From contig JAEPQK010000003.1 in the NCBI GenBank assembly GCA_017640615.1, forward strand, positions 372,001-436,000: a stretch of DNA of 64,000 nt, given 5' to 3'. Below, one piece after another: positions 15,890 to 25,439 of the stretch. The stretch is from Rhizobiaceae bacterium (GTDB lineage: Bacteria > Pseudomonadota > Alphaproteobacteria > Rhizobiales > Rhizobiaceae). The first letter of the stretch is position 1. Each line of letters opens with the position of its first letter. The notes below the pieces were generated by a model, which saw only the letters and a program-made list of their open reading frames with translations, did no database searches and had not been told where the DNA came from. The position numbers and the translations under genes were made by a program.

Positions 15890-17299
15890 ATGACCGCACC
15901 ACGCACGCTTTACGACAAGATTTTCGACGAACACGTCGTCAACCGCCAGGAAGACGGCACCTGCCTTCTCTATATCGACCGCCATCTCGTCCATGAGGTA
16001 ACAAGCCCGCAGGCATTCGAAGGCCTGCGCATGGCGAGCCGCCCTGTGCGCGCACCGGAAAAGACGCTCGCCGTGGTCGACCACAACGTGCCGACCTCGC
16101 CGGACCGCGCACAGGGCATCAAGAACGAAGAGAGCCGCATTCAGGTCGAAGCCTTGGCCAAAAACGCCAGCGATTTCGGCATCGAATATTACAATGAGGC
16201 CGACCGCCGTCAGGGCATCGTTCACATCATTGGCCCCGAACAGGGCTTTACCCTGCCGGGCATGACGATCGTGTGTGGTGACAGCCACACCTCCACCCAT
16301 GGCGCGTTTGGCGCGCTGGCGCATGGCATCGGCACCTCGGAGGTGGAACACGTGCTCGCCACGCAGACGCTGATCCAGAAAAAAGCCAAGAACATGCTGG
16401 TGCGCGTCAATGGCAAGGCACCCGAAGGTGTGACAGCGAAGGACATCATCCTTGCCATCATCGGGGAGATCGGCACCGCCGGCGGCACCGGCTATGTAAT
16501 CGAATATGCCGGCGAGGCGATCCAGGCGCTGTCGATGGAAGGCCGCATGACGGTCTGCAACATGTCGATCGAAGGCGGCGCCCGCGCTGGCCTGATTGCA
16601 CCGGACGAAACCACCTTCGCCTATGTCAAGGACAAGCCCCGCGCCCCCAGGGGCGCGGCATGGGATATGGCGCTCGACTATTGGAAGACGCTGAAGACCG
16701 ACGAAGGCGCGCATTTCGACAAGATCGTCGAACTCGACGCCGCCAGCCTGCCACCCATCGTGACCTGGGGCTCCTCGCCCGAGGACGTGGTTTCGGTCAC
16801 CGGCGAGGTACCGGACCCGGACGAAATCGGCGACGAGAACAAGCGCAACTCAAAGAAGCGCGCGCTCGCCTATATGGGCCTCGCCGCCGGCACCAAGATC
16901 ACCGACATCGAGCTCGACCGCGTCTTCATCGGCTCCTGCACCAATGGCCGCATCGAGGATTTGCGCGCTGTCGCCAAGGTGGTGGAAGGCAAAACGGTTC
17001 ATCCGCGTGTCAACGCCATGATCGTGCCGGGCTCCGGGCTGGTGAAAGCGCAGGCCGAGGCGGAAGGGCTGGACAAGATCTTCCGCGCCGCCGGCTTCGA
17101 CTGGCGCGAGCCCGGCTGCTCCATGTGTCTGGCCATGAATGACGACCGCCTGAAGCCGGAAGAGCGCTGCGCCTCTACCTCAAATCGCAACTTTGAGGGC
17201 CGTCAGGGCTTCAAGGGCCGCACGCATCTGGTTTCACCGGCCATGGCAGGCGCGGCGGCGATCGCCGGCAAGTTCGTCGACATCCGCGACTGGAACTAG
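15890..17299 (+). CDS. leuC: 3-isopropylmalate dehydratase large subunit
   Basis: The 469-residue protein is the large subunit of isopropylmalate isomerase, which interconverts 2- and 3-isopropylmalate in leucine synthesis. Visible aconitase-family motifs include [25 protein letters not shown] with the first 4Fe-4S cysteine, and GCSMCLAMN with the other two. Substrate-specificity residues and length fit LeuC rather than aconitase. leuD is not adjacent, as usual in Rhizobiales. The preceding 239 bases hold no supported gene. A strong terminator follows. Confidence 0.96.
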   Translation: MTAPRTLYDKIFDEHVVNRQEDGTCLLYIDRHLVHEVTSPQAFEGLRMASRPVRAPEKTLAVVDHNVPTSPDRAQGIKNEESRIQVEALAKNASDFGIEYYNEADRRQGIVHIIGPEQGFTLPGMTIVCGDSHTSTHGAFGALAHGIGTSEVEHVLATQTLIQKKAKNMLVRVNGKAPEGVTAKDIILAIIGEIGTAGGTGYVIEYAGEAIQALSMEGRMTVCNMSIEGGARAGLIAPDETTFAYVKDKPRAPRGAAWDMALDYWKTLKTDEGAHFDKIVELDAASLPPIVTWGSSPEDVVSVTGEVPDPDEIGDENKRNSKKRALAYMGLAAGTKITDIELDRVFIGSCTNGRIEDLRAVAKVVEGKTVHPRVNAMIVPGSGLVKAQAEAEGLDKIFRAAGFDWREPGCSMCLAMNDDRLKPEERCASTSNRNFEGRQGFKGRTHLVSPAMAGAAAIAGKFVDIRDWN

Positions 17300-17323
17300 G
17301 CAATTCGCCTCATCGTTCAGGAG

Positions 17324-17348
17324 AACGGCGCCTCCGGGCGCCGTTTTT
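17324..17348 (+). terminator. Rho-independent terminator after leuC
   Basis: A 9-bp stem AACGGCGCC/GGCGCCGTT with a TCCG loop (17324-17345) runs into TTT. It lies just before the convergent AEC transporter stop. Confidence 0.85.
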
Positions 17349-17352
17349 CATT

Positions 17353-18300
17353 CTACCCCAGTGCAACGCGGTCCAGCACATAGATCCAGAACGTCGCGGT
17401 AAGCACCGACAGCATCGTCGCCAACAGGAATGTCGAGGCGGCGAGGTTGACCGCCCGGTCATACATCACCGCGAACAGGTATATGTTCATGCCGGGCGGC
17501 ATCGCGGCCAGCGTCACCGCCGCGCGCTGCATGTCGGGAGGCAGCGCAAAGATGTAGTGCACCAGACCGAAAGTGATCGCCGGGTGTACCAGCAGCGAGA
17601 GCGCAGCGATCATGCCGGTCTCGCCGAGATTTGCCCCCAGCCGGTAGCGTGTCATCGATGCGCCGATGCCCACCAGCGCAACCGGAATGGCGCTGCTGGC
17701 GATCATGTCCACCGTCTCCAGCGCCGGCGCAGGCAGCCAGTTGCCCGTGACGTTCACGAAAGCGCCAGCCAGAATGCCGATCATCAGTGGATTGACCATG
17801 ATGGAGCGGCCGGCCACCCGCACGGTCTGGCCAAAACTGCGCCCGTCGCGGCGCATGAACTCCATCGTCAGCATGCCGACCGCGTAGATAACCGGTGCGT
17901 GGAACGCGATGATGCCGATTGCGGCCGTCAGCGAGGCAGTGCCCTGCGAGCGCTCCAGAATGGCGAGACCGAGCAACACGGTGTTGGAGAACATCGCCGC
18001 GAAGCCGACTGCGACGGACTCGCCCGGCCGCCGCTTGAAGATGTGGCGTGCCGCTAATATCCCGATCACGAAGCAGGCAAACGCGCCAGCATAAAACGAG
18101 ATTAGCAGAGACGGCGAAAAGGCCGCCGCGAAATCAAGCCGCTCAAGCGCGCGGAACAGAAGCACCGGCACCGCGATCTTCACCGCATAGGTGTTGAGCG
18201 CATCGACCAGCGCAGCTGACACATAGCCCGAGCGTACGCTGCCATATCCGATGGCGATAAGCAGGAAGACCGGCGCGACGGTTAGAAGGATCGCCAGCAT
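17353..18300 (-). CDS. AEC (auxin efflux carrier) family transporter
   Basis: The 315-residue protein has about ten transmembrane segments in two halves, and the AEC pattern: an N-terminal PVFLLIAIGYGSVRSGYVS segment and a NPLMIGILAGAFVN segment in the middle. Bacterial members export or import carboxylates such as malate or malonate. The substrate cannot be read here. It faces leuC and is followed upstream by the CorC-like gene on the same strand (26-base gap). Confidence 0.85.
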   Translation of the reverse strand: MLAILLTVAPVFLLIAIGYGSVRSGYVSAALVDALNTYAVKIAVPVLLFRALERLDFAAAFSPSLLISFYAGAFACFVIGILAARHIFKRRPGESVAVGFAAMFSNTVLLGLAILERSQGTASLTAAIGIIAFHAPVIYAVGMLTMEFMRRDGRSFGQTVRVAGRSIMVNPLMIGILAGAFVNVTGNWLPAPALETVDMIASSAIPVALVGIGASMTRYRLGANLGETGMIAALSLLVHPAITFGLVHYIFALPPDMQRAAVTLAAMPPGMNIYLFAVMYDRAVNLAASTFLLATMLSVLTATFWIYVLDRVALG

Positions 18301-18326
18301 GGGCGGGCCTCAGGTTCCGTCGCGCA

Positions 18327-19595
18327 TCACGCGTCCACTGCGCGAATTCTGAGCCGCGTGATGCGGTTGCGCTCGCGCTTCAGCACCACAAAGCGCTTGC
18401 CGTGGAACGTAAAGGCCTGCTTTTCCTCAGGGATCGACTGCGTCTCGTGAATGACGAGGCCTGCTACGGTTGTCGCTTCCTCGTCCGGCAGGTTCCAGTC
18501 AAGCGCCCGGTTGAGATCGCGGATCGGCACCGAGCCGTCCACCACCACGGAGCCGTCTGCCTCCTGCTTCACGCCCTGCATTTCGACATCGTGCTCGTCG
18601 GCGATTTCGCCCACGATTTCCTCGATGATGTCTTCCAGCGTCACCAGACCTTCCACTTCGCCATACTCATCGACCACAACGGCGAAATGCGCCTTGCGCC
18701 GCAAGAATGCGTTGAGCTGATCCTTCAGGCTGGTTGTGTCAGGCACGAACCACGGCTTTGCCGCGATCTTCATTATGTCGACGCGGGCCGGATCGTTGTC
18801 GACGTCGTGCAGCGCCCGGAGCAGATCCTTGGCGTGTATGATGCCGACAATATTGTCGAGCGACCCGCGCCAGAGCGGCATGCGCGTGTGCGGGCTCAGC
18901 AGAATTTCGGCAACGATATCCTGCGGCGGGTCGTCGGCATTGAGCGAGCGCATCGCCGTGCGGTGAACCATGACGTCGGAGACTTCGAGATCATGCAGGT
19001 CGAGCAGGCCGCCGAGGCGGTCGCGGTCCTGCTTGATAAACGCACCTTCGCGGTGAAGCACTGCGACGGTGCCGCGCAATTCGTCATGCGCGGACAGCAT
19101 GGAATCGCCCTGCAGCAGGTTGACGCCGAACAGCGCCAGCATGCGCCGCACAATCCAGTTGACCACTGTCGAGAGGCCGCCGAACACGAAAACGACGAAA
19201 CGCGCGAATGGCGACACCACCAGCGAAAAGCCTTCCGGCCGCGACAACGCCCAGGATTTCGGCAGGATTTCCGCGAAGATGACCAGGAGCACGGTCATGC
19301 CGATGGTGGCATAGATCACGCCGGCATCGCCGAACAGCTTGAGCAGCACGCTGGTTGCGAGCGCGGAAGCGAGGATGTTGACTAGATTGTTTCCGATCAG
19401 AAGCGCGCCGACCAGCCGGTCGCGACGCTCGATCAGCCGCTCGACCAGCGAAGCACGGCTGTCGCCGCCCTGCGCCAGCGAGTGCAGGCGCGCGCGCGAA
19501 ACACCCGTCATCGAGGTCTCAGTGCCCGAGAAGAGAAAAGACAATACGATCAGCGCCACTACAGCGCCGGAGGTAATCCAGAATTCCGGTGTCAT
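18327..19595 (-). CDS. CorC/HlyC-type membrane protein with CNNM and CBS domains
   Basis: The 422-residue protein has an N-terminal DUF21/CNNM membrane domain (SFLFSGTETSMTGVSRARLHSLA, residues about 15-40, and further helices to about 185). Paired CBS domains follow (about 205-330, with the VTLEDIIEEIVGEIADEHD motif), then a C-terminal CorC_HlyC domain. The family is linked to Mg2+/Co2+ efflux. Its start overlaps the aroB stop by four bases, so it is the third gene of an aroK-aroB operon, a conserved arrangement in rhizobia. Confidence 0.92.
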   Translation of the reverse strand: MTPEFWITSGAVVALIVLSFLFSGTETSMTGVSRARLHSLAQGGDSRASLVERLIERRDRLVGALLIGNNLVNILASALATSVLLKLFGDAGVIYATIGMTVLLVIFAEILPKSWALSRPEGFSLVVSPFARFVVFVFGGLSTVVNWIVRRMLALFGVNLLQGDSMLSAHDELRGTVAVLHREGAFIKQDRDRLGGLLDLHDLEVSDVMVHRTAMRSLNADDPPQDIVAEILLSPHTRMPLWRGSLDNIVGIIHAKDLLRALHDVDNDPARVDIMKIAAKPWFVPDTTSLKDQLNAFLRRKAHFAVVVDEYGEVEGLVTLEDIIEEIVGEIADEHDVEMQGVKQEADGSVVVDGSVPIRDLNRALDWNLPDEEATTVAGLVIHETQSIPEEKQAFTFHGKRFVVLKRERNRITRLRIRAVDA

Positions 19596-20725
19596 CGTTC
19601 GAGTTGCTCTGCGAGAAACGATCTGACTTCGGCGGCGGGCACATCCCTGGCTACGAATGCCTGCCCCACACCTCTTGTCAGGATGAATGTGAGCGCGCCG
19701 CGCGAAACTTTCTTGTCCTGTGCAATATAGTTCATCAGCCCCTCCGCGCCAGGCAAGTCGCCGGCGATATGGTCCAAACGGTAGGGCAGACCAACCGCCT
19801 TCAGATGCGCCTCGACGCGGCTCGCATCATCTGGGCTGGCAAGATTCATGCGGGCGGAAAACCGGTGCGCCAGCGCCATGCCGATGGCAACGCCTTCGCC
19901 ATGCACGAGCCGGGCGCTGTCATAACCGGTGGCGGCCTCTAGCGCATGGCCGAATGTGTGGCCGAGATTCAGCAGCGCCCGGTCCCCGGTTTCAAGCTCG
20001 TCGCGCGCCACAACCTCGGCCTTGGCGCGGCAGGATTCCGCAATCGCTTCCGTGCGGGCGGGGCCGCCTGCGAACACCTCCGCCCAGTTTTGCTCCAGCC
20101 AGGCGAAAAACTGCGGCCGGTCGATCAGCCCATATTTGGCGACTTCCGCGTAGCCGGCCCGGAACTCGCGCTCCGAAAGCGTGTCGAGCACGTCGGTGTC
20201 GGACAAAACGAGGCTCGGCTGGTGGAACGCGCCGACGAGGTTTTTGCCGTGTGAGCTGTTGATTCCTGTCTTGCCGCCGACGGAGGAATCCACCTGAGCC
20301 AGCAGCGAGGTCGGCACCTGCACGAACCGCATGCCGCGCCGAACGACCGCCGCCGCGAACCCCGCGAGATCGCCGATCACACCACCGCCGAAGGCAATCA
20401 CCAGGTCGCCGCGCTCCAGCCGCGCCGCCAGAACGGCATCGACAACCTGCTGAAACTCCTCGAAGCTTTTGGTGCGCTCGCCGGGCTCCATCACCACGCT
20501 GGCGTAGTCAATGCCTGCCGCGCCGAGGCTCGCCTCGAGCGCCGCGAGGTGCTTCGCGGCGACATTCTTGTCGGTCACGATCGCGACTCGCGTGCCCGGA
20601 AACGCTGCGTCGATGCGCTGACCGGCCTCGGCGATCAAACCATGGCCGATCACGATGTCATAAGCGCGCTCGGCCAGCCCGACGCGAACGATCTGCGCTT
20701 CCTGCGGTTCCGCTATCGTGGTCAT
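19592..20725 (-). CDS. aroB: 3-dehydroquinate synthase
   Basis: The 377-residue enzyme closes the first ring of the shikimate pathway, using NAD+ and a divalent metal. Visible motifs are the NAD-binding GGGVIGDLAGFAA, the DSSVGGKTGIN substrate loop, and the metal ligands in HGEGVAIGM and NLGHTFGHALE. Its start overlaps the stop of aroK (ATGA) and its stop overlaps the start of the CorC-like gene, so all three are translationally coupled. Confidence 0.96.
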   Translation of the reverse strand: MTTIAEPQEAQIVRVGLAERAYDIVIGHGLIAEAGQRIDAAFPGTRVAIVTDKNVAAKHLAALEASLGAAGIDYASVVMEPGERTKSFEEFQQVVDAVLAARLERGDLVIAFGGGVIGDLAGFAAAVVRRGMRFVQVPTSLLAQVDSSVGGKTGINSSHGKNLVGAFHQPSLVLSDTDVLDTLSEREFRAGYAEVAKYGLIDRPQFFAWLEQNWAEVFAGGPARTEAIAESCRAKAEVVARDELETGDRALLNLGHTFGHALEAATGYDSARLVHGEGVAIGMALAHRFSARMNLASPDDASRVEAHLKAVGLPYRLDHIAGDLPGAEGLMNYIAQDKKVSRGALTFILTRGVGQAFVARDVPAAEVRSFLAEQLER

Positions 20726-21306
20726 GCTTGTTTTTCACCGAGATGCTTCACGAGTGCGGTCATCACCTCGTCGGCGATCACTTCTCGCCGGTCGTCGCGG
20801 GTAGAAACGGTGACATCAGCCTTTGCGTAGACCGGGTAACGCGCCTTCATGAGGTTTTCCATGATCTCGCGTGGATTTCCGGTCTTCAGCAGCGGCCGCG
20901 TCTGCTTTTTCATCACCCGGGCCATCAGGATATCGATGTCGGCTTTCAGCCACACGGAGACACCCGCCTCCGATATCATGTCGCGGGTGTCGCTGTTCAT
21001 GAAAGCACCGCCGCCGGTCGAGATGATGCCCGGCCTTTCCTGCAGCAGGCGCGCGATGACGCGCTGCTCGAGCGATCGGAACTCGGCTTCGCCGTAAGCA
21101 TCGAACAGCTCGGCAACGGTCATGCGCGAGGCCTTTTCGATCTCCTGATCGCTGTCGGCAAATGGCAGCCCGGTTACCGCTCCTACCCGCCGGCCGATGG
21201 CTGTCTTCCCGGCGCCCATCAGACCAACAAACACGACCACCCGGTCGCCAAGCAATTCGCGCAATTGTACCGGCGCACCGGCGATGGTGGTTTCAGAAGT
21301 CATCAT
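20722..21306 (-). CDS. aroK: Shikimate kinase
   Basis: The 194-residue kinase phosphorylates shikimate with ATP. The P-loop GLMGAGKTAIGRR, the shikimate-binding DSDQEIE, the STGGGAF motif and the lid KKQTRPLLKTGNP are all present. Two consecutive ATG codons (21301-21306) begin the gene; the more upstream one is used, and a TTG further upstream is unlikely. It leads the aroK-aroB-CorC operon. The 158 bases to the divergent small gene contain its promoter, not resolved here. Confidence 0.95.
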   Translation of the reverse strand: MMTSETTIAGAPVQLRELLGDRVVVFVGLMGAGKTAIGRRVGAVTGLPFADSDQEIEKASRMTVAELFDAYGEAEFRSLEQRVIARLLQERPGIISTGGGAFMNSDTRDMISEAGVSVWLKADIDILMARVMKKQTRPLLKTGNPREIMENLMKARYPVYAKADVTVSTRDDRREVIADEVMTALVKHLGEKQA

Positions 21307-21464
21307 GTTTCGGCCTTTGGTCGCGGTTTCGACATGAAAAGCCGTCAATCGTCAAGCTGGATTGGCCTGTGCCGGTCCTTGCAACAGTTCATGCCCACGG
21401 CTTGCAATGACGCCAACTGCGTCCCATAACGGCCTGCCGGCGCCGCATCGAGAACCCTTCGCCT

Positions 21465-21611
21465 ATGCCGACCCTTTTCCGCCTACTGACCGTCATCGCC
21501 ATCATTGTTGGCCTTGTCTATGGCGGCATGTTTGCACTGGCGACCTATGTGAAGCCCAATGTCGGCGAGATTTCCGTGCGCGTTCCGCCAGAGCGGATCA
21601 ACCGGCCGTAA
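21465..21611 (+). CDS. Conserved small single-pass membrane protein
   Basis: A 48-residue protein ([21 protein letters not shown] to ERINRP) has one transmembrane helix at about residues 5-27 followed by a short periplasmic tail with a [15 protein letters not shown] motif. From memory, similar short proteins precede xerD in other rhizobia and are sometimes mislabelled as histidine kinase. The stop lies five bases before the xerD start, so the two are probably co-translated. Function unknown. Confidence 0.65.
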   Translation: MPTLFRLLTVIAIIVGLVYGGMFALATYVKPNVGEISVRVPPERINRP

Positions 21612-21616
21612 CCAAG

Positions 21617-22540
21617 ATGCGCGACGGCTCCCGCATCGAAGCCTTCCTGGAAATGATGAGCGCCGAACGCGGCGCGAGCGAAAACACGCTGGCCGCCTAC
21701 CGCCGCGATCTCGAAAACGCGGCCGAAATGCTGTCCGGTGCATGGGGCGGCATCGCCTCGGCACCGGTGAGCGCGGTGCGCGAACACATTCAGGGCCTGG
21801 GTGCTCGCGGCATGGCAGCGTCCACTCAGGCCCGCAAACTTTCGACGCTGCGCCAGTTCTACAAGTTTCTCTTCGCTGAGGGCTTGCGCGGCGACGACCC
21901 GACGGCAACGCTGGACAGCCCGCGCCGCGACCGCTCCTTGCCGAAAACACTCAGCGAAGCTGACGTCGATGCGCTGATTGCGCGCGCCGAGCACGAAGCT
22001 ACAACGCCCCCGCCTGGCATCGATGCCGTTTCGGCGCTGCGGCTGCACGCTCTCACAGAAGTGCTCTACGCCACCGGGCTGCGCGTTTCGGAGCTGGTCG
22101 GCCTTCCGCTCTCGGTGGCGCGCCGCGACGATCGCTATTTCACCGTAACGGGCAAGGGCAACAAGGAGCGTCTGGTGCCGCTGTCGGCCCGCGCACGGGA
22201 AGCGATGCGGCGTTGGATGAAGGCCCGCAGTACAAACGCTGCGCTGGCGAACAGCTCTTATCTTTTCCCCTCGTCGTCGGAGAGCGGGCATCTGCCGAGG
22301 CAGGTCTTTGCCCGCGAATTAAAGGCGCTTGCCGCGCGCGCCGGCATTCCCTCCGCTCGTATCTCGCCCCATGTGCTGCGCCATGCATTTGCCAGCCATC
22401 TGCTGCAGAACGGGGCCGATCTGCGCGTCGTGCAGCAATTGCTCGGCCATTCCGACATTTCGACCACGCAAATCTACACGCATGTGCTCGAAAAGCGGCT
22501 GATCGACCTCGTCAACCAGCACCATCCGCTTGCCGACTAG
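21617..22540 (+). CDS. xerD: Tyrosine recombinase XerD
   Basis: The 307-residue protein has the N-terminal core-binding domain (about residues 5-95) and a catalytic domain with R156 ([10 protein letters not shown]), K183 (GKGNKERLV), H252 and R255 ([10 protein letters not shown]), H278 ([11 protein letters not shown]) and Y287. It partners with XerC in dimer resolution at dif. ATG 21617 is used because it follows the stop of the small upstream gene. A much longer in-frame extension upstream is antisense to aroK's promoter region and not conserved. Confidence 0.93.
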   Translation: MRDGSRIEAFLEMMSAERGASENTLAAYRRDLENAAEMLSGAWGGIASAPVSAVREHIQGLGARGMAASTQARKLSTLRQFYKFLFAEGLRGDDPTATLDSPRRDRSLPKTLSEADVDALIARAEHEATTPPPGIDAVSALRLHALTEVLYATGLRVSELVGLPLSVARRDDRYFTVTGKGNKERLVPLSARAREAMRRWMKARSTNAALANSSYLFPSSSESGHLPRQVFARELKALAARAGIPSARISPHVLRHAFASHLLQNGADLRVVQQLLGHSDISTTQIYTHVLEKRLIDLVNQHHPLAD

Positions 22541-22629
22541 GCCTGTGACCGTTATGTCAGGCCATGTTCCGGCCATTTCCGGCTGGACTTGCGGGGTCTT
22601 AGTTTCGTTGATCAAGTACAGTCGGGCGC

Positions 22630-23580
22630 ATGTATAATTATCTGGATTTCGAAAAACCGGTTCAGGACCTCGAAGGCCAGATTCTCGAGCTGCGGCGGCT
22701 TGCCGAAGCAGGCGAGGCCGTCGACGTTGCCGACGAGATCAAGCGTCTGGAAAAGCGCGCTAAGGAGGCTTTGCGCGACCTCTATAACGCACTGACGCCG
22801 TGGCAGAAGGCGCAAGTCGCGCGCCATGCCGACCGCCCGCATTGCCTTGCCTACATCAACGCACTGACCACTGATTTCACGCCGCTTGCCGGCGACCGCG
22901 CCTTTGGCGAGGACGAGGCGATCGTCGGCGGCCTTGCCCGCTTCCGCGGCGAGACCGTGGCGATCATCGGTCAGGAAAAGGGTTCCGACACCAAGAGCCG
23001 TCTCAAGCACAATTTCGGCAGCGCGCGACCAGAGGGTTACCGCAAGGCCGTGCGCATCATGGAACTTGCGGACCGTTTCGACATTCCGCTGATCACTCTG
23101 GTCGATACCGCCGGCGCCTATCCCGGCATCGGGGCAGAGGAGCGCGGTCAGGCCGAGGCCATTGCGCGGTCCACATCTACCTGCCTTTCGCTCAAGGTCC
23201 CGATCATCAGCGTCATCCTCGGCGAGGGCGGTTCGGGCGGCGCTATTGCGATAGCCACGGCGAACCGGGTTCTAATGCTGGAACACGCCATCTACTCGGT
23301 GATTTCGCCTGAGGGCGCGGCATCGATCCTGTGGCGCGACACGGCGCGCGCCAAGGATGCGGCGACCAACATGAAGATCACCGCGCAGGACCTGCTAGGC
23401 CTGAAGATCATCGACGAGATCATTCCAGAGCCGCTGGGCGGCGCTCACCGCGCGCCTGAAATGGTGATTGCCGAGGCCGGCGACCGCATTGCCAAGGGTT
23501 TTGAAGAACTGGCGGGCGCCAATCTCGACTTCCGTGAGCACCGGCGCGAGAAATTCCTCGCCATCGGCCGCGATCTGTAG
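22630..23580 (+). CDS. accA: Acetyl-CoA carboxylase carboxyltransferase subunit alpha
   Basis: The 316-residue protein is the alpha subunit of the carboxyltransferase that makes malonyl-CoA for fatty acid synthesis. The N-terminal [15 protein letters not shown] helix, the [24 protein letters not shown] motif and the [23 protein letters not shown] oxyanion region are typical. It is 89 bases downstream of xerD, an arrangement found in many rhizobia. accD is not in the window. Confidence 0.96.
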   Translation: MYNYLDFEKPVQDLEGQILELRRLAEAGEAVDVADEIKRLEKRAKEALRDLYNALTPWQKAQVARHADRPHCLAYINALTTDFTPLAGDRAFGEDEAIVGGLARFRGETVAIIGQEKGSDTKSRLKHNFGSARPEGYRKAVRIMELADRFDIPLITLVDTAGAYPGIGAEERGQAEAIARSTSTCLSLKVPIISVILGEGGSGGAIAIATANRVLMLEHAIYSVISPEGAASILWRDTARAKDAATNMKITAQDLLGLKIIDEIIPEPLGGAHRAPEMVIAEAGDRIAKGFEELAGANLDFREHRREKFLAIGRDL

Positions 23581-23774
23581 CCTTTCGGCACGTTTTCGGC
23601 CCCTATTTGCCACATTCTTGCCGCCTCGATCGGCTCAATGACAATGCCGTGAGGCAGGCTCGCAGCGCCTTGCGGTAATGAATTTTCAAGCATAACCGCA
23701 TTAAGTGCGAGGAAGACAGGGTCGGCGCGGGCGTGATTTCCGGCCGGAGGGACAGGGTTCAGAGCATTTTGCCA

Positions 23775-24965
23775 ATGGCACCCCATCTTGCGCGTATTGC
23801 TTTAATCGTTTCGGCGTTGGCACTGGCCGGGTGCAACGAGACGCTGGAAGATATTTCGCCCAAAGCCGAGAAGAAGCTGCCGCCCAAGCTGGTGCAGTCC
23901 ATGCGCGCCAAGGGCATGACCACCACCTCGCCCATCATGCTGCGCATATTCAAGGAAGAAGGTGTTCTGGAGGTCTGGAAACAGAAGGACACCGGCCGCT
24001 ACGCGCTGGCGACCAGCTACGACATCTGCAAATGGTCGGGCAAGCTGGGACCAAAATTCACCGAAGGCGACCGTCAGGCGCCTGAAGGTTTCTACGACAT
24101 CAAACCGTGGCAGATGAACCCGAAGTCGAGCTACCACCTCGCCTTCAACATGGGTTATCCGAACAATTTCGACCGTGCCCATGGCCGCACGGGGTCGAAC
24201 CTCATGGTGCATGGCGCCTGCTCGTCCGCCGGCTGCTATTCCATGAGCGACGAGCAGGTGGAAGAGATTTACGCCTTCGCGCGCGATGCATTCCGCGGCG
24301 GTCAGGAAGCGTTCCAGGTGCAGGCGTTTCCCTTCCGCATGACGGCGGAAAACATGGCCCGCTACCGCGACGACGCGAACTACCAGTTCTGGTCGATGCT
24401 GAAAGAGGGCTACGACCATTTCGAGATCACGAAAGTGCCGCCCAAGGTCGATGTCTGCGGCAGGCGCTACGTGTTCAACTCCATACCGCAGGAAGGCAGC
24501 GCTTTCTCGCCCAGCGCGTCGTGCCCACCCATGGCGCAGCCAGCGCGGCTTCAGACCGCCTATCAATCCTATCAACTCAAATATGACGCTGCCTTCTCCG
24601 CCGCGCTCGGTCAGTCGAGCAGCCGCAAAGCGCCGTCGCCCAGCATCGACGGCTTCCGCGAGGCAACGCAGGTCGCCGACTGGTCACGCCGCCGCGCGCG
24701 CGGCGAACGCGTGACCCGCCTGCCGCCCAATATGCAGCCCGAAGCGCCGGTGGTGGCAGAGCCTCCGCCGCGCCCGGCGCCTCAGGTAGCGGCAGCGCCC
24801 GAACAGACTGAGGGAACGCCGCTCGCTGCCGAAACCGAGCAGATGGCGGCCAACGCCGCTGCACCGACACCGGCGGCGAACCCGCAAACAGCCAGCGCGG
24901 AAGAAGGCGGCGAACGCAAGAACCCGCTGCGCCGGCTGTGGGGCATGTTCAAACGCGATCAGTGA
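23775..24965 (+). CDS. L,D-transpeptidase (YkuD family) lipoprotein
   Basis: The 396-residue protein begins with a lipoprotein signal (MAPHLARIALIVSALALAGC; lipobox LAGC with the lipidated Cys at residue 20). The YkuD catalytic motif follows around residues 145-165 as HGACSSAGCYSM, with the catalytic Cys in AGCYSM. Such enzymes form 3-3 peptidoglycan crosslinks or attach proteins to peptidoglycan. The last ~110 residues are a low-complexity Pro/Ala/Gln-rich tail. ATG 23775 is chosen because it gives the clean signal. Its stop overlaps the next gene's GTG. Confidence 0.88.
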   Translation: MAPHLARIALIVSALALAGCNETLEDISPKAEKKLPPKLVQSMRAKGMTTTSPIMLRIFKEEGVLEVWKQKDTGRYALATSYDICKWSGKLGPKFTEGDRQAPEGFYDIKPWQMNPKSSYHLAFNMGYPNNFDRAHGRTGSNLMVHGACSSAGCYSMSDEQVEEIYAFARDAFRGGQEAFQVQAFPFRMTAENMARYRDDANYQFWSMLKEGYDHFEITKVPPKVDVCGRRYVFNSIPQEGSAFSPSASCPPMAQPARLQTAYQSYQLKYDAAFSAALGQSSSRKAPSPSIDGFREATQVADWSRRRARGERVTRLPPNMQPEAPVVAEPPPRPAPQVAAAPEQTEGTPLAAETEQMAANAAAPTPAANPQTASAEEGGERKNPLRRLWGMFKRDQ

Positions 24966-25198
24966 CGCCTGACGCCGACTACTACGATCTGCGCGGCCTG
25001 AACTGCCCGCTACCGGTGCTGCGCACCCGAAAGCGGCTTGCTGGAATGCCCCTCGGCGCGCGGCTGGTGATCGAAACAACCGACCCGCTTGCAGCGATCG
25101 ACATCCCCGCCTTCTGCAATGATGACGGCCACCGCCTGGTGACGATCGAGGAAGTGCCCGGCGGCCACCGCTTCACCCTTGAGCGCGGCGGTCTGTAG
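24962..25198 (+). CDS. TusA-family sulfurtransferase
   Basis: The 78-residue protein has the SirA/TusA fold and its signature CPxP motif: DLRGLNCPLPVLRTRKRL, with the active-site cysteine C15. TusA-type proteins carry persulfide sulfur to tRNA thiolation, molybdenum cofactor or other sinks. The GTG start at 24962 overlaps the stop of the L,D-transpeptidase gene (GTGA), which implies coupling, though no functional link is obvious. Confidence 0.88.
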   Translation: MTPDADYYDLRGLNCPLPVLRTRKRLAGMPLGARLVIETTDPLAAIDIPAFCNDDGHRLVTIEEVPGGHRFTLERGGL

Positions 25199-25211
25199 CA
25201 TTCGGGCCGTC

Positions 25212-25311
25212 ATCCTCGGGCTGTCCCGAGGATCTACAGCGATAGACGCAGCAAGCCGTCAAAAGACTCAGGGGTGGCAAACACAGCAGGCCCTCGGGAC
25301 AAGCCCGAGGG
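25212..25311. repeat. Two inverted palindromic repeats (REPIN-like)
   Basis: Hairpin ATCCTCGGG-CTGT-CCCGAGGAT (25212-25233) and hairpin CCCTCGGG-ACAAG-CCCGAGGG (25291-25311) are related sequences in opposite orientation: the first is preceded by CGTC and the second followed by GACG. Together they form a doublet of the REP/REPIN or rhizobial mosaic-element type between tusA and the CobW gene. Confidence 0.65.
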
Positions 25312-25368
25312 TGACGCCAGCGTAGAGACAGATCGCGCCCTTTGTGAGATATCGCAAGCCCACCAACA

Positions 25369-25408
25369 CCCCTCATCCTGAGGGGCGAGGCCGGCAGGGC
25401 GAGCCTCG
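25369..25408. repeat. Second palindromic intergenic element
   Basis: CCCCTCA-TCC-TGAGGGG (25369-25385) is followed by CGAGGC (25386-25391) pairing with GCCTCG (25403-25408). The pattern CCTCATCCTGAGG followed by GCCTCGAAGGACG is a commonly dispersed intergenic repeat in Rhizobiales, as I recall it. It lies just downstream of the CobW gene stop and may also act as a transcript end. Confidence 0.6.
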
Positions 25409-25439
25409 AAGGACGCACCCCGCCAACCACCCTTCAGCC

